The notes under the pieces are model-generated. The model was not told the origin of the DNA, made no database searches, and saw only the letters and a list, made by a program, of their open reading frames with translations. The position numbers and the translations under genes are program-made. Of a DNA stretch of 64,000 bases, positions 35,338-44,308 are shown in pieces. The stretch's first letter is position 1; the number at the start of each line of letters is the position of its first letter. The DNA is taken from contig NZ_CP035494.1 of assembly GCF_004135285.1 (NCBI RefSeq), positions 3,162,001-3,226,000 on the forward strand, read 5' to 3'. This DNA comes from Microbacterium protaetiae. GTDB taxonomy: Bacteria > Actinomycetota > Actinomycetes > Actinomycetales > Microbacteriaceae.

Positions 35338-37494
35338 TCAGGCCCGATCCCATACGCCGCGGATGCGACGATGGATCTCGGCGGCAGCTCGGCCTGCGGC
35401 ATCCCCGAGCGGATCGTCTCGAAGCATGTACGTCCAGGTGGCCGAGGGCCGTCGCAGTCCGAGTTCGGCGAGCGGATCTGAACCATCGCCCACACGCTGC
35501 AGGCGCTCGCGCACGGCGGTATCCACCGACGTGAAGAACGAAGCGAACTCGCGCAGCGCTATGCGGTGGAATTCGTCGACCGGGTTCTGGCCTGCGAGTC
35601 TGCGAAGGTGGATGCCGTCGCGAATCTCGGCGAGCCGCGCGAGATGTCCCTGCCACTGTTCATCGAGACAGAAGAGAGTCACGAGTCGTCGCGTGCGGTT
35701 CGGCTCGGCCAGAGCCTCGTCGCGCACGCGCAGCACCTTCGCGCGCTGTCTGCTCAATGCGCGGGTGTATTGCCAGGTGCTGCGGTGCCGATCCAGCCGG
35801 ACAGACTCCGCGATGGTCTGAGCCTGCCGTACAAGACGCTCCCGGGCTTTCTCTTCGACGCGCCCGCGTGCCATGCGGCGGCGCATCCCTTCGGTCGCGT
35901 TCGTCTGCACGAGTTCATCGTCGAACGCTGCGAACGACAGAGTCGTCCCGGGGTCGCCCTGCCTGCCGGCGCGGCCGCGCAGCTGCAGATCCAGGCGGGT
36001 CGACGGATACGGCGTGGTGCCGATGACCGCCAGGCCACCACACGCGACGACGCGTTCGCGATCGTGTTCATCCGCCCCGCCGAGTCGGATATCGGTGCCG
36101 CGTCCGGACATTTGGGTCGAGATGGTCACAGCCCCGTACTCGCCCGCCCGCGCGATGATCATGGCCTCTTCGGCGTCATTGCGTGCATTGAGCACGCGTA
36201 CGCCCAGCGCGGCGGGCAACTGTGCGGCGAGCGCCTCGGACTCCGAAACGCTCTGAGTTCCGATGAGCACGGGCTGACCCGCAGCATGTCGACGCGCGAT
36301 CTCGTCCGTGATCGCTGCGTGCTTGTCCGGCCCGGTCGCGTACACGCGGCGGGGCAGATCGAGGCGGCGATTCGGCCGGTGCCGGCCGATGCGTCCGGAG
36401 GGGAGGTTGTAGAACTCCTGCAGTTCGTCGGCGACCGCAAGGATCGTCCCGCTCATCCCTGCGAGAAGCTGATAACGCCGCAGAAGATCCTGAACGGTGA
36501 TCTGATCGAGGATGATCCCGGGCGGCGTCACCGCAAGAGCTTCCTTCGCTTCGACAGCGGCCTGCAATCCGTCGGGCCAGCGTTGCAACTGCGCGACGCG
36601 CCCACGTGCAGGGTTGATCAAGCGGATTCCGTCATCGGCGACGAGGTAGTCGACATCGCGCTGCACGAGCTCCCGAGCGTGCAGGGCGAGATTGACCCGG
36701 GTCAGCAGCCCGATGTGCTCGGCGTCAAAGAGATTCACTCCACCGGCGCGGTTCTCGATGAGGTCGATACCCGCGTCGGTGAGTGACACTGTGGCACGGT
36801 CGGCGTCGACCTCGAAGTGGACATCCTGTTGCAGCGGGGCGATGAGTGCGGTCGCGTCGACCAGCGACTCGACTGCGGCTTCGTCGGAACCGGCTAATAC
36901 CAGCGGTGTCATGCCCTCGTCGATCATCACGGCATCCGCCTCATCGACGATGCCGACGTCGAACCGCGGACCGACACGGTCGGTCATCTCCTCAACGTGT
37001 TGATCACGAAGGAAGTCATAGCCGAGTTCCGAGAACGAGACGTACACGACATCGGCACGATAGGCGCTGCGCCGCTCTTCGGGGCTGGTCGACTGTTGGA
37101 TCCAGGAGACCCGTTGGCCGAGCCGATCGAACATCGCGGACATCCACTCGGCGTCGCGCCGCGCCAGGTAGTCGTTGGCCGAGAGAACGTGCACGTGTCG
37201 GCCTTCGAGAGCGAGCATTGCGGCAGCCATCGCACCCGCGAGGGTCTTGCCCTCACCGGTATCCATCTCCACGGCGTACCCGCTGTGCAGAGCGGATGCT
37301 GCACGGAGCTGCTCGTCGAAGGGCGCGTAGCCCAGGCCTCGTTGCACAGCGTCGACGACCTGGGCCAGCAGAGGTTCATCGAGGCGAACCTGACCCAACG
37401 AATTCGAGCCGGGGATTCCCAGCATGCGAGCCGCCCACCGCGGCAGGTGGCGACGAAGGTCCAGTTCGGTGGAATCTGCTCGTCGATGCGCCAC
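35338..37494 (-). CDS. secA2: SecA-like translocase ATPase (SecA2 type)
   Basis: The 718-residue protein has the SecA motor core: Walker A M-D-T-G-E-G-K-T near residue 80, V-D-E-A-D-A-V-M-I-D near 170, and a second nucleotide-binding fold with M-S-G-R-G-T-D-I-R-L-G-G near 470. It lacks the C-terminal zinc-binding tail and is shorter than housekeeping SecA, fitting accessory SecA2. GTG 37494 was chosen because TACGCT (37501-37506, minus strand) ends six bases before it; a TTG at 37536 would overlap the GNAT gene. No SecY2 or dedicated substrate gene is adjacent. Confidence 0.85.
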   Translation of the reverse strand: MAHRRADSTELDLRRHLPRWAARMLGIPGSNSLGQVRLDEPLLAQVVDAVQRGLGYAPFDEQLRAASALHSGYAVEMDTGEGKTLAGAMAAAMLALEGRHVHVLSANDYLARRDAEWMSAMFDRLGQRVSWIQQSTSPEERRSAYRADVVYVSFSELGYDFLRDQHVEEMTDRVGPRFDVGIVDEADAVMIDEGMTPLVLAGSDEAAVESLVDATALIAPLQQDVHFEVDADRATVSLTDAGIDLIENRAGGVNLFDAEHIGLLTRVNLALHARELVQRDVDYLVADDGIRLINPARGRVAQLQRWPDGLQAAVEAKEALAVTPPGIILDQITVQDLLRRYQLLAGMSGTILAVADELQEFYNLPSGRIGRHRPNRRLDLPRRVYATGPDKHAAITDEIARRHAAGQPVLIGTQSVSESEALAAQLPAALGVRVLNARNDAEEAMIIARAGEYGAVTISTQMSGRGTDIRLGGADEHDRERVVACGGLAVIGTTPYPSTRLDLQLRGRAGRQGDPGTTLSFAAFDDELVQTNATEGMRRRMARGRVEEKARERLVRQAQTIAESVRLDRHRSTWQYTRALSRQRAKVLRVRDEALAEPNRTRRLVTLFCLDEQWQGHLARLAEIRDGIHLRRLAGQNPVDEFHRIALREFASFFTSVDTAVRERLQRVGDGSDPLAELGLRRPSATWTYMLRDDPLGDAAGRAAAEIHRRIRGVWDRA

Positions 37495-37498
37495 GAGT

Positions 37499-38620
37499 TC
37501 AGCGTACGGTCTTCTTCCACGCACCGTTGTAGGCAACCGGAACGAAGCCGATGGCTTCGTTGATGTCGAGCATGGGGCGGTTCTCCTCGGCGTTGTAGGT
37601 GATCACGCGGGGTGACTGCGGGGCGAACGTGCGCCAGTCGTGCAGTGCGGCGCACTTGACCAGCATCCCGAGCCGGTGGCCGCGGTGCTCGGCGAGCACC
37701 AGGGTGTCTTCCTGATGGGTGGGCTCTGTGCGGTCCGCGCCGATCACGAGCTCATTGAAGGCCACCAGCTCGCCAGACGCGATGTGCCGCGCGGCGGTGA
37801 CATGCAGGGTGCGCTCCGACTCCAGGTAGGGGCGCTCGTGGTCGGCCACCCGCGCGGCATCCCACACCTCCTCGTCGAACTCGATGCCCGCCGCAGGGGC
37901 GTCGGTCACCATGCGGGACTTCATCCAGGCATACGCGTCAATGACGTCAGCCGGCGTCGGCACGGTCCATTGCACGATGCGGTAACCCTCGGATGCCCGG
38001 CGCGCCTCAGCGATGAGCTCATCGACCCGCGCGTAGCTCGCATCGGTGAGAGGAAGGGCGCTCTTGCGCTCGATCTGTTCGAGGGAGTACCCGTGTGCCC
38101 GCAAGAATCGGGCGGTGTGGTCGAGCGCGATAGTTCCGAAGCCGGTCGGAGCGCCCAACCGCTCAGCGGTGGCGTCTTCGTCGTGCACCGCCCAGGCCTG
38201 CAGCACGGTGCGGCCCTCGTCGCGCGCCGTCTTCTCGAGAAGCTCTGCGGCGGCGGTCCCGATGCCGCGGCCCCACGCGCTGCGCACAAGCTCGACGTTC
38301 AGGAACGCCACGCGTGACCCGTCTTCGCGGGGGAGGGTCAGGATCGCGCGCCCGACGACCTCACCCTCGCGCAGGACGATCCACAGGAGATTGCGCTCGT
38401 AGATCTCGTCCTGATAGCGCGGCAGGATCTCTGCGGGGGTATTGCTCTCGTCGTCGTTGCCGTTGATCTCGCGGTAGATCTCATTGCGCGCCCGGACCAT
38501 GGCGACGAAGTCGGCCGCGTCGGCGGCATCCAGCGATTGCGGGATGACCAGCCGACGCAGCTCGACTCCGTCGGGGAGCTCTGACGCGTACGGTGCAGTG
38601 ATGTCGGTCGTGTCTGGCAT
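37499..38620 (-). CDS. Tandem GNAT-fold N-acetyltransferase
   Basis: The 373-residue protein contains an N-terminal GNAT domain with the acetyl-CoA loop S-A-W-G-R-G-I-G-T-A-A near residue 117 and a degenerate second GNAT-like half with E-H-R-G-H-R-L-G-M-L-V-K near 321, as in MshD-like double-domain proteins. The substrate is unknown. AAGGAAGAAGGA lies before the ATG. Its stop is four bases before the secA2 start. Confidence 0.87.
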   Translation of the reverse strand: MPDTTDITAPYASELPDGVELRRLVIPQSLDAADAADFVAMVRARNEIYREINGNDDESNTPAEILPRYQDEIYERNLLWIVLREGEVVGRAILTLPREDGSRVAFLNVELVRSAWGRGIGTAAAELLEKTARDEGRTVLQAWAVHDEDATAERLGAPTGFGTIALDHTARFLRAHGYSLEQIERKSALPLTDASYARVDELIAEARRASEGYRIVQWTVPTPADVIDAYAWMKSRMVTDAPAAGIEFDEEVWDAARVADHERPYLESERTLHVTAARHIASGELVAFNELVIGADRTEPTHQEDTLVLAEHRGHRLGMLVKCAALHDWRTFAPQSPRVITYNAEENRPMLDINEAIGFVPVAYNGAWKKTVR

Positions 38621-38651
38621 TATGGTCCTTCTTCCTTCGGCGGAACGCGCG

Positions 38652-38918
38652 TCAGCGGTACTGCTGGGTGATTGCGGCGCGCACCAGAGCGGCTTCCCGC
38701 TCAGCGCGGGCCCGCGTCTGGACGGCAAGCTCGCGGCGGGCACGATCGTCACGCTGGGGCAGGGCCCGAGCGCGACGTTCGGCACGCAGCAGCAGCCACA
38801 GGCCGACGCGCAGCGATGCACGGTCGAACAACGAGACGCGGGTGTCGCGGGTGAGTTGGGTCAGATCGTCGAGACGGTCGCGGTCGTCGCGACGCGTCTG
38901 AGACAGCACGGTGTTCAT
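38652..38918 (-). CDS. Small basic protein of unknown function
   Basis: An 88-residue, Arg-rich protein (about one quarter Arg) with a central amphipathic stretch S-L-R-V-G-L-W-L-L-L-R near residue 35. I do not recognise the family. It lies 31 bases before the GNAT start in the same orientation and downstream of a strong promoter at 39216-39245, so it is probably the second ORF of that transcript. Its own ribosome site is weak. Confidence 0.6.
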   Translation of the reverse strand: MNTVLSQTRRDDRDRLDDLTQLTRDTRVSLFDRASLRVGLWLLLRAERRARALPQRDDRARRELAVQTRARAEREAALVRAAITQQYR

Positions 38919-38946
38919 GAGGGCTCTTTCAGAGTCGTCAGTCGAT

Positions 38947-38983
38947 TCCGGCACGCTGTGCCGGAGTGGCCGCTGGAAGCGGC
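38947..38983 (-). other. Two adjacent perfect hairpins in the presumed leader of the 88-aa gene
   Basis: TCCGGCAC/GTGCCGGA with a three-base loop (38947-38965) and GCCGCT/AGCGGC with a three-base loop (38969-38983) lie in tandem between the two small minus-strand ORFs. Neither has a U tract on either strand, so they are not simple terminators. Processing or stability elements are possible. Confidence 0.45.
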
Positions 38984-39084
38984 GGGGAGTGCCGACAGCT
39001 GGTCGGCGCGAGTCGCCCGGAGAGGGCGGTGGCCACCCGGGAAGGGCGGCGACAGGCGGCGGAGGCGGAACTCTCCTGACGGTG

Positions 39085-39180
39085 CTAGCAGGCAGTGCCA
39101 ACAGGCGCGACGAAGGAGACTCCGGCCGGGCGTACGCAAGCGGACGCAGCACCGGTTGCATATGGCATGGTGATGATCAT
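39085..39180 (-). CDS. 31-residue small ORF with strong promoter and ribosome site
   Basis: A 32-codon ORF starts at ATG 39180 behind an AAAGGAGA ribosome site with seven bases of spacing. It sits about 36 bases after a near-consensus -10 (TAGTGT). The peptide starts M-I-I-T-M-P-Y-A-T-G-A-A-S-A-C and has a hydrophobic second half with a C-terminal cysteine. It could be a small protein or a regulatory leader for the downstream minus-strand genes. I recognise no family. Confidence 0.45.
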   Translation of the reverse strand: MIITMPYATGAASACVRPAGVSFVAPVGTAC

Positions 39181-39215
39181 CGGCGGTCTCCTTTCAGAAT
39201 CGAACGCGAATAGCG

Positions 39216-39245
39216 ACACTAGCGCGGCCCTCGGGACGGCGTCAA
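39216..39245 (-). promoter_or_regulatory. Strong minus-strand promoter upstream of the small ORFs
   Basis: On the minus strand, TTGACG (39240-39245) and TAGTGT (39216-39221) are spaced by 18 bases. This is one of the few clear two-element promoters in the window and predicts a leader of about 29 bases before ATG 39180. The rest of 38984-39350 holds no other gene I can support. Confidence 0.65.
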
Positions 39246-39350
39246 GCACTTTGTCGGATTCGCGCGCCGACGGGCGTGTCGCAGGCGTGAATGCGGGCGA
39301 CGGCGGCTCGTCGCACCAAGGTGAGGCGCGGCATCCGATAGCGTGTTGCG

Positions 39351-39389
39351 GTGATCGAACGGGGCAGAGGGGCCGGGACATGCACCTGA
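39351..39389 (+). CDS. 12-residue leaderless leader ORF overlapping the smc start
   Basis: GTG 39351 lies six bases after TAGCGT (39339-39344), the same spacing as at proven-looking leaderless genes here. It opens a 12-codon frame (M-I-E-R-G-R-G-A-G-T-C-T) ending at TGA 39387-39389, ten bases inside smc and in a different frame. If the transcript starts at 39351, this mini-ORF is translated first and could couple to or modulate smc initiation. It may also be coincidental. Confidence 0.3.
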   Translation: MIERGRGAGTCT

Positions 39390-42300
39390 AGAGCGTGACG
39401 CTCAAGGGGTTCAAGTCGTTCGCCCAGCCCACCACGTTCCTTCTTGAACCCGGTGTGACCGCCATTGTCGGGCCGAACGGATCGGGCAAGTCGAACATCG
39501 TCGACGCGCTGGCGTGGGTGATGGGAGAGCAGGGCGCGAAGACCCTGCGCGGCGGCAAGATGGAAGATGTCATCTTTGCAGGCACCTCGACTCGCGGGCC
39601 GCTGGGTCGCGCCGAGGTGCAGTTGACCATCGACAACGGTGACGGCGCGCTTCCGATCGACTACGCCGAGGTCACAATCAGCCGCACGTTGTTCCGCAAC
39701 GGCGCGAGCGAATACGCGATCAACGGGCAGAGCTGCCGTCTGCTCGATGTGCAAGAGCTGCTCAGCGACTCGGGGCTCGGCCGCGAGATGCATGTGATCG
39801 TCGGCCAAGGACGCCTCGACACCGTTCTGCAGGCGAGCCCCGAAGAGCGGCGTGGTTTCATCGAAGAGGCCGCCGGCATCCTCAAGCACCGGCGGCGCAA
39901 AGAGAAGACCGTGCGCAAGCTGCAGGCGATGGAGGCGAATCTCACGCGCCTGAACGACCTGGCCGGCGAGCTGCGCCGCCAACTCAAACCGCTCGGGCGC
40001 CAGGCAGAGATCGCCCGTGAGGCGGCGACCATCGCCGCCGTGGTGCGCGATGCCAAGGCCCGACTGTTCGCCGACGAGCTCGTCGGGTTGCGCACGGAGC
40101 TGGCCGCGGCCGCGGCCAGCGAGCAGGAGCGGCACGCGGAGCGGATGGTTCTGCAGGATCGTGCCGAGATGCTGCGGGCTCGTGTCGAGCAGCTCGAGGC
40201 CGACCAACGCTCTGAGGCCGTGGATCGCGCGCGCGCCGTCGTGTTCGCGCTCGAGCAGGTGCAGGAGCGGCTGCGCGGTCTGTACTCGCTGGCCGGCCAG
40301 CGGCTCTCGTTGCTGGCCGACGACGACGAGGCGCTGGCACCCACGCAGACGGTGAGCCAGGCATCCATCGACGAGGTGCGCGCGGGCATCGACGAGATCG
40401 TGGCAGGTCTTGGTTCGGCGCAGGATGCCGCCGCTGCGGCTGCCCGCGAGGTGGTGCGAGCGCGCGGCGAGCTCGATGCCCTCGACGCCGACATCGCCGC
40501 GCAGAGCGCGCTGGTCTCGGAGCACGATATGAAGATCACGGCGCTGCGGGGAACGGCAGAGGCCGCGGCATCCGCCCTCGCGGCCGTCGAGCAGGCCGTG
40601 GCGCGGCAGCAGACGGCCTTGGATGCTGCCCGGTCGCGACGCGCGCAGGCGCAGCAGGCGCTCGATGAGATCGACCCCGAAGAAGTCACCGATGCCGCGT
40701 CGGCCGAGCACGCGAGCGCGTATGAGCGCACCCAGCGGGAGGCCACCGAGGCAGAGACCGAAGTGGGCGGGCTGCGTGAGCGCCTGCACGCCGCTGAACG
40801 CGAGAAGGAGTCGCTGACGGCGCAGACGAAGGCGCTGTCCCGGGCCCTCGATGTGCGCGGCGGCGCGTCGGAGATCATCGCGCGGGGTGACGCGGGCGTC
40901 CGGGGGCTGGTCTCCGACGCCGTGCAGGTCACACCCGGATGGGAGGCAGCTCTCGCGGCCGTGCTCGGACCGCTCGCCGAAGGCGTGCTGGTGGACGACG
41001 CCGACAGTGCCGTGGCGGTGGCACGCAGCATCCGTGACTCGGATCTCGGCGTGGTCGACATCGCCATCGCTGAGGTCGCGACTTCAGGTTCGCATGAGGA
41101 TGCCCCCGCCGGGCTGACGGCGGCTGTCGATGCCGTGACAGCACCGGGCGGTGTGCGCGGGCTTCTTGCCGGCGTGTACCTCGCCGAAGACATCGACGCG
41201 GCCCGCGCCGCGGTGTCGGCCGCGCCGCAGACCATCACGGTCGTGACGCGGGCGGGTGAGCTCGTCACGCCGTTCCGGCTGCGTGCCGGGTCGGGTCAGG
41301 GGCGCTCTCGCCTGGAGCTTGCCGCCGAAAGGGATGCCGCCGCGGAGCGGCTCGCCGAGGTGGCCGTCGTCGTGGACTCTCTGCGCGAGGCGCTGTCCGA
41401 GCAGCAGGCGGCACTGGACGACGCGCGCCGCCAGGCGAAGGCCGCACTGCAGGCGCTGCGGCAGCACGACGCCGAACTGGCCGCCCACGCCGAGAAAGCG
41501 AACCGCGCCACCGTTCGCCACGAGGCCGCGGTGGCCGAGTGTGAACGACTCGAAGCGAGTCTGCGTCAGGCAGAGGCATCCGTCGTCCAGGCGAAGGACT
41601 CTGCGCGCTCGGCCCAGGAACAGCTCGACGCGGCGCTGGAAGCGCCCCGGCCGATTCTCGACGCCTCGTCGCGGGAAGGAATGCTCGCCGAGCTGGAGAC
41701 GGCGCGTGACACCGAGATGCGCGCGCGCCTTGAGGTCGAGACCCTCAAGGAGCGCATCCGTGCCGAAGAGGCGCGGGCGACGAGCCTGGAACACCAGCGG
41801 GAACGGGAGAAGACCGCCGCGGCCGAGGCCGCACGCCGTGCGGTTCTGCGGCGTGCGCAGCGCGATGTGGCGGCCGGGGTCGCCGACCGGCTGCCGCCCC
41901 TGCTCGACTCGGTCGACCGCTCGGTGAGCCAGGCACGCGTCGAGCTGGCCACCGCCGAGTCTGCGCGCACCGCGCTGACGGCCGAATTGACGCAGCTGCG
42001 CGCAGATGAGACGTCGGTGCGCGAGCGCCTCGCGGGACTGACCGAGAACGTACATGGACTCGAGCTGCAGATCCACGAGAAGCGACTGCATGTGACCAGT
42101 CTTCTCGAGCGCGTGCAGTCAGAACTTGGGCTCGAGGAAGATATTCTCATTTCGGAATATGGTCCGGATCAGGACGTTCCTGCTGAATCCGAAGACGGCG
42201 AGGCGTCGCCGTTCGATCGACGCGCCCAAGCGAAGCGCTTGCAGGACGCCGAACGCAAGCTCGCCCAGTTGGGGCGGGTGAACCCCCTCGCCCTCGAAGA

Positions 42301-42907
42301 GTTCGATGCCCTCGAGCAGCGGCACAAGTTCCTCACCGAGCAGCTCGCCGATCTCACCCAGACCCGCAAGGATCTGCTGACGATCATCGACGAGCTCGAC
42401 GAGCGCATGCAATCGATCTTCCAGGCAGCCTTCGACGACACGAAGCAGGCGTTCACCGAAGTGTTCCCGATTCTGTTCCCGGGCGGAACCGGCAGCATCT
42501 CGCTGACGAACCCCGACGAGCCGCTCTCGGCCGGCATCGAGGTCGCGGTACGGCCGGTCGGAAAGAAGATCGAACGGCTCTCACTCCTCTCGGGCGGGGA
42601 ACGGTCACTGGCCGCGGTGGCGCTGCTGACGGCGATCTTCAAGGCGCGGCCGAGCCCCTTCTACATTCTCGATGAGGTTGAGGCGGCGCTCGATGACGCG
42701 AACCTGGGCCGGCTTCTCGGCGTGTTCGAACAGCTGCGGGCCTCGAGCCAGCTCATCGTTATCACGCACCAGAAGCGCACGATGGAGATCGCCGACGCGC
42801 TGTACGGCGTCTCGATGCGCCAGGACGGGGTCTCGGCCGTTGTCGGGCAGCGCGTGGGCGACCGCAAGACGCGCGACGAACGGTCCTCCGAGCCCGTCCG
42901 GGTGTGA
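39380..42907 (+). CDS. smc: Chromosome segregation ATPase SMC
   Basis: SMC condenses and segregates the chromosome with ScpA and ScpB. The 1175-residue protein has Walker A G-P-N-G-S-G-K-S at 31-38, two long coiled coils around a Gly-rich hinge near residues 500-650, the ABC signature L-S-G-G-E-R-S-L near 1070 and Walker B Y-I-L-D-E-V-E near 1095. ATG 39380 begins the conserved M-H-L-K-S-V-T-L-K-G-F-K-S-F and follows a GAGGGG site; upstream in-frame sequence is not conserved-looking. Confidence 0.96.
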   Translation: MHLKSVTLKGFKSFAQPTTFLLEPGVTAIVGPNGSGKSNIVDALAWVMGEQGAKTLRGGKMEDVIFAGTSTRGPLGRAEVQLTIDNGDGALPIDYAEVTISRTLFRNGASEYAINGQSCRLLDVQELLSDSGLGREMHVIVGQGRLDTVLQASPEERRGFIEEAAGILKHRRRKEKTVRKLQAMEANLTRLNDLAGELRRQLKPLGRQAEIAREAATIAAVVRDAKARLFADELVGLRTELAAAAASEQERHAERMVLQDRAEMLRARVEQLEADQRSEAVDRARAVVFALEQVQERLRGLYSLAGQRLSLLADDDEALAPTQTVSQASIDEVRAGIDEIVAGLGSAQDAAAAAAREVVRARGELDALDADIAAQSALVSEHDMKITALRGTAEAAASALAAVEQAVARQQTALDAARSRRAQAQQALDEIDPEEVTDAASAEHASAYERTQREATEAETEVGGLRERLHAAEREKESLTAQTKALSRALDVRGGASEIIARGDAGVRGLVSDAVQVTPGWEAALAAVLGPLAEGVLVDDADSAVAVARSIRDSDLGVVDIAIAEVATSGSHEDAPAGLTAAVDAVTAPGGVRGLLAGVYLAEDIDAARAAVSAAPQTITVVTRAGELVTPFRLRAGSGQGRSRLELAAERDAAAERLAEVAVVVDSLREALSEQQAALDDARRQAKAALQALRQHDAELAAHAEKANRATVRHEAAVAECERLEASLRQAEASVVQAKDSARSAQEQLDAALEAPRPILDASSREGMLAELETARDTEMRARLEVETLKERIRAEEARATSLEHQREREKTAAAEAARRAVLRRAQRDVAAGVADRLPPLLDSVDRSVSQARVELATAESARTALTAELTQLRADETSVRERLAGLTENVHGLELQIHEKRLHVTSLLERVQSELGLEEDILISEYGPDQDVPAESEDGEASPFDRRAQAKRLQDAERKLAQLGRVNPLALEEFDALEQRHKFLTEQLADLTQTRKDLLTIIDELDERMQSIFQAAFDDTKQAFTEVFPILFPGGTGSISLTNPDEPLSAGIEVAVRPVGKKIERLSLLSGGERSLAAVALLTAIFKARPSPFYILDEVEAALDDANLGRLLGVFEQLRASSQLIVITHQKRTMEIADALYGVSMRQDGVSAVVGQRVGDRKTRDERSSEPVRV

Positions 42908-43044
42908 ACGGGTACGGCGTCGCGCGCGCCGGAGACGCGCGCGGAGTGGGCGCGACCTCGTGACTGTCGCGTGGTGCGCGTGAATCTGCGACCACCAGAC
43001 CCGCGTGTTCCGCTCGACGTGGACGCGGATCGATAAGAACGGCG

Positions 43045-43719
43045 CTAGCAGCGCAGATCTTCGGCCACTGTGCGAAGGAACGCGGCGACGACAGACCCGA
43101 ATCCCGGCAGGTCCTGCGGCCGATGCTGCGCGCCGGCCACGACCTGGTGGCTCCCGCCGTTGTCGACGAGCACCGAGGCGATGGCCTCGTATTCGGCATT
43201 CCACCCGCCCGTGACGACGAGAGTCGGGATGCCGCGCAGCATCCCCGGGCGCACGCCGTGACCCCACGGCACCGTCACGCGCGCCCAATGCTCGGCCGCG
43301 GCGCGCTCGTCGGACCAGCGATCGACCTCGAGCGGACCGCCGAACATGAGCGGGCGCATGAGCGCCCAGAAGGCGCGAAGGTCGCCCGCGGCGGCCTGCG
43401 CCCGAGCCTCGGTGACGATCGCGATGTGCCGCTCGATCGCCGAATGGCCGCGGGCGACGTCGTACAGCGCCGGCTCGACGAGCACCAGCGCACGCACATC
43501 GAGGACGCCGCGGTGCGCGGCGAGAGCGGCAGGGACACCGCCGAGCGAATGGGCGAAGACGGTGAGGGGAGAGCCCGCATGCTCGGCCTCCAGAACCGCC
43601 ACCCGCTCGGGGACAGCGGCATCCTTGTCGAACGCGACAAAAGTTCCCGACGAGGGATCGATCGTCGGCCAGGCCTGCGCCCCGGTGCGCCCGCTGCCGT
43701 GAACGTACACGTGTCTCAT
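43045..43719 (-). CDS. Alpha/beta hydrolase-fold protein
   Basis: The 224-residue protein has the nucleophile elbow A-H-S-L-G-G near residue 60 (serine nucleophile), an early H-G-S-G-R-T oxyanion-type loop near residue 7, and the C-terminal A-G-A-Q-H-R-P histidine near 200. The substrate is unknown. TAGCGT (43728-43733, minus strand) ends eight bases before ATG 43719. The open frame extends upstream through the repeat array, but only because that DNA lacks stops. Between smc and this gene, 42908-43044 shows only GC-rich inverted repeats. Confidence 0.85.
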   Translation of the reverse strand: MRHVYVHGSGRTGAQAWPTIDPSSGTFVAFDKDAAVPERVAVLEAEHAGSPLTVFAHSLGGVPAALAAHRGVLDVRALVLVEPALYDVARGHSAIERHIAIVTEARAQAAAGDLRAFWALMRPLMFGGPLEVDRWSDERAAAEHWARVTVPWGHGVRPGMLRGIPTLVVTGGWNAEYEAIASVLVDNGGSHQVVAGAQHRPQDLPGFGSVVAAFLRTVAEDLRC

Positions 43720-43751
43720 GGACGCAGACGCTACCAGCGCCGCGGTCGGCC

Positions 43752-44233
43752 CCGTCCGGGTTTGGCGCTTCGCCGCGCTCAAGCGACACGTCGGGACGGC
43801 GCCGCGGTGCGGCGGAGGGGTTGCCGTCCGGTTTGGCCGGTTCCTGCGTGTGGAAGCGGCAATTTGGGACGGCGTCGTGGCGCGCGCCCGGGGGTTGCCG
43901 TCCGGGTTGGTTGGTTCCTGCGTCTGGAGGCGGCAATTTGGGACGGCGTTGTGGCGCGCGGTCGGGTCCCGTCCGGTTTTGTCGCTTCGCCGCGCTCGAG
44001 CGACACGTCGGGACGGCGTTGTGGCGCGCGCCCGGGTGTTGCCGTCCGGTTTGGTCGGTTCCTGCGTGTGGAAGCGGCAATTTGGGACGGCGTCGTGGCG
44101 CGCGCTCGGGCCCCGTCCGGTTTTGTCGCTTCGCCGCGCTGAAGCGACACGTTGGGACGGCGTGTGGGGCGCGCCCGGGGGATGCCGTCCGGTTTGGTCG
44201 GTTCGCGGGTGCGGAAGCGACGCTTCGGGACGG
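43752..44233. repeat. Array of seven ~72-bp palindromic units
   Basis: Seven units each begin with CCGTCC (43752, 43824, 43898, 43969, 44042, 44113, 44185) and reach the complementary GGACGG 42-43 bases later; spacing is 71-74 bp. Units 1, 4 and 6 carry an inner GTCGCTT/AAGCGAC-type stem (perfect over 8 bp in unit 6). Units 2, 3 and 5 carry GGTTCC...GGAAGCGGCAATTT. Unit 7 is a hybrid. Unit order is A-B-B-A-B-A-B'. The array fills nearly all of the 589-base gap between the divergent starts of the hydrolase gene (43719) and ftsY (44309). No known element is recognised. Confidence 0.92.
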
Positions 44234-44308
44234 CGCGGGCGCGGCGCCCCGCCGGCGTGCCACCTGAGCGCGCGAGGAACAGGGGAGCGACCCCCGTAGG
44301 CTGGAGTC

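Noticed and set aside
43752..44233. CRISPR array
   Set aside because: Regular spacing suggested it, but every unit is repeat throughout its length, with no unique spacers and no cas genes nearby.
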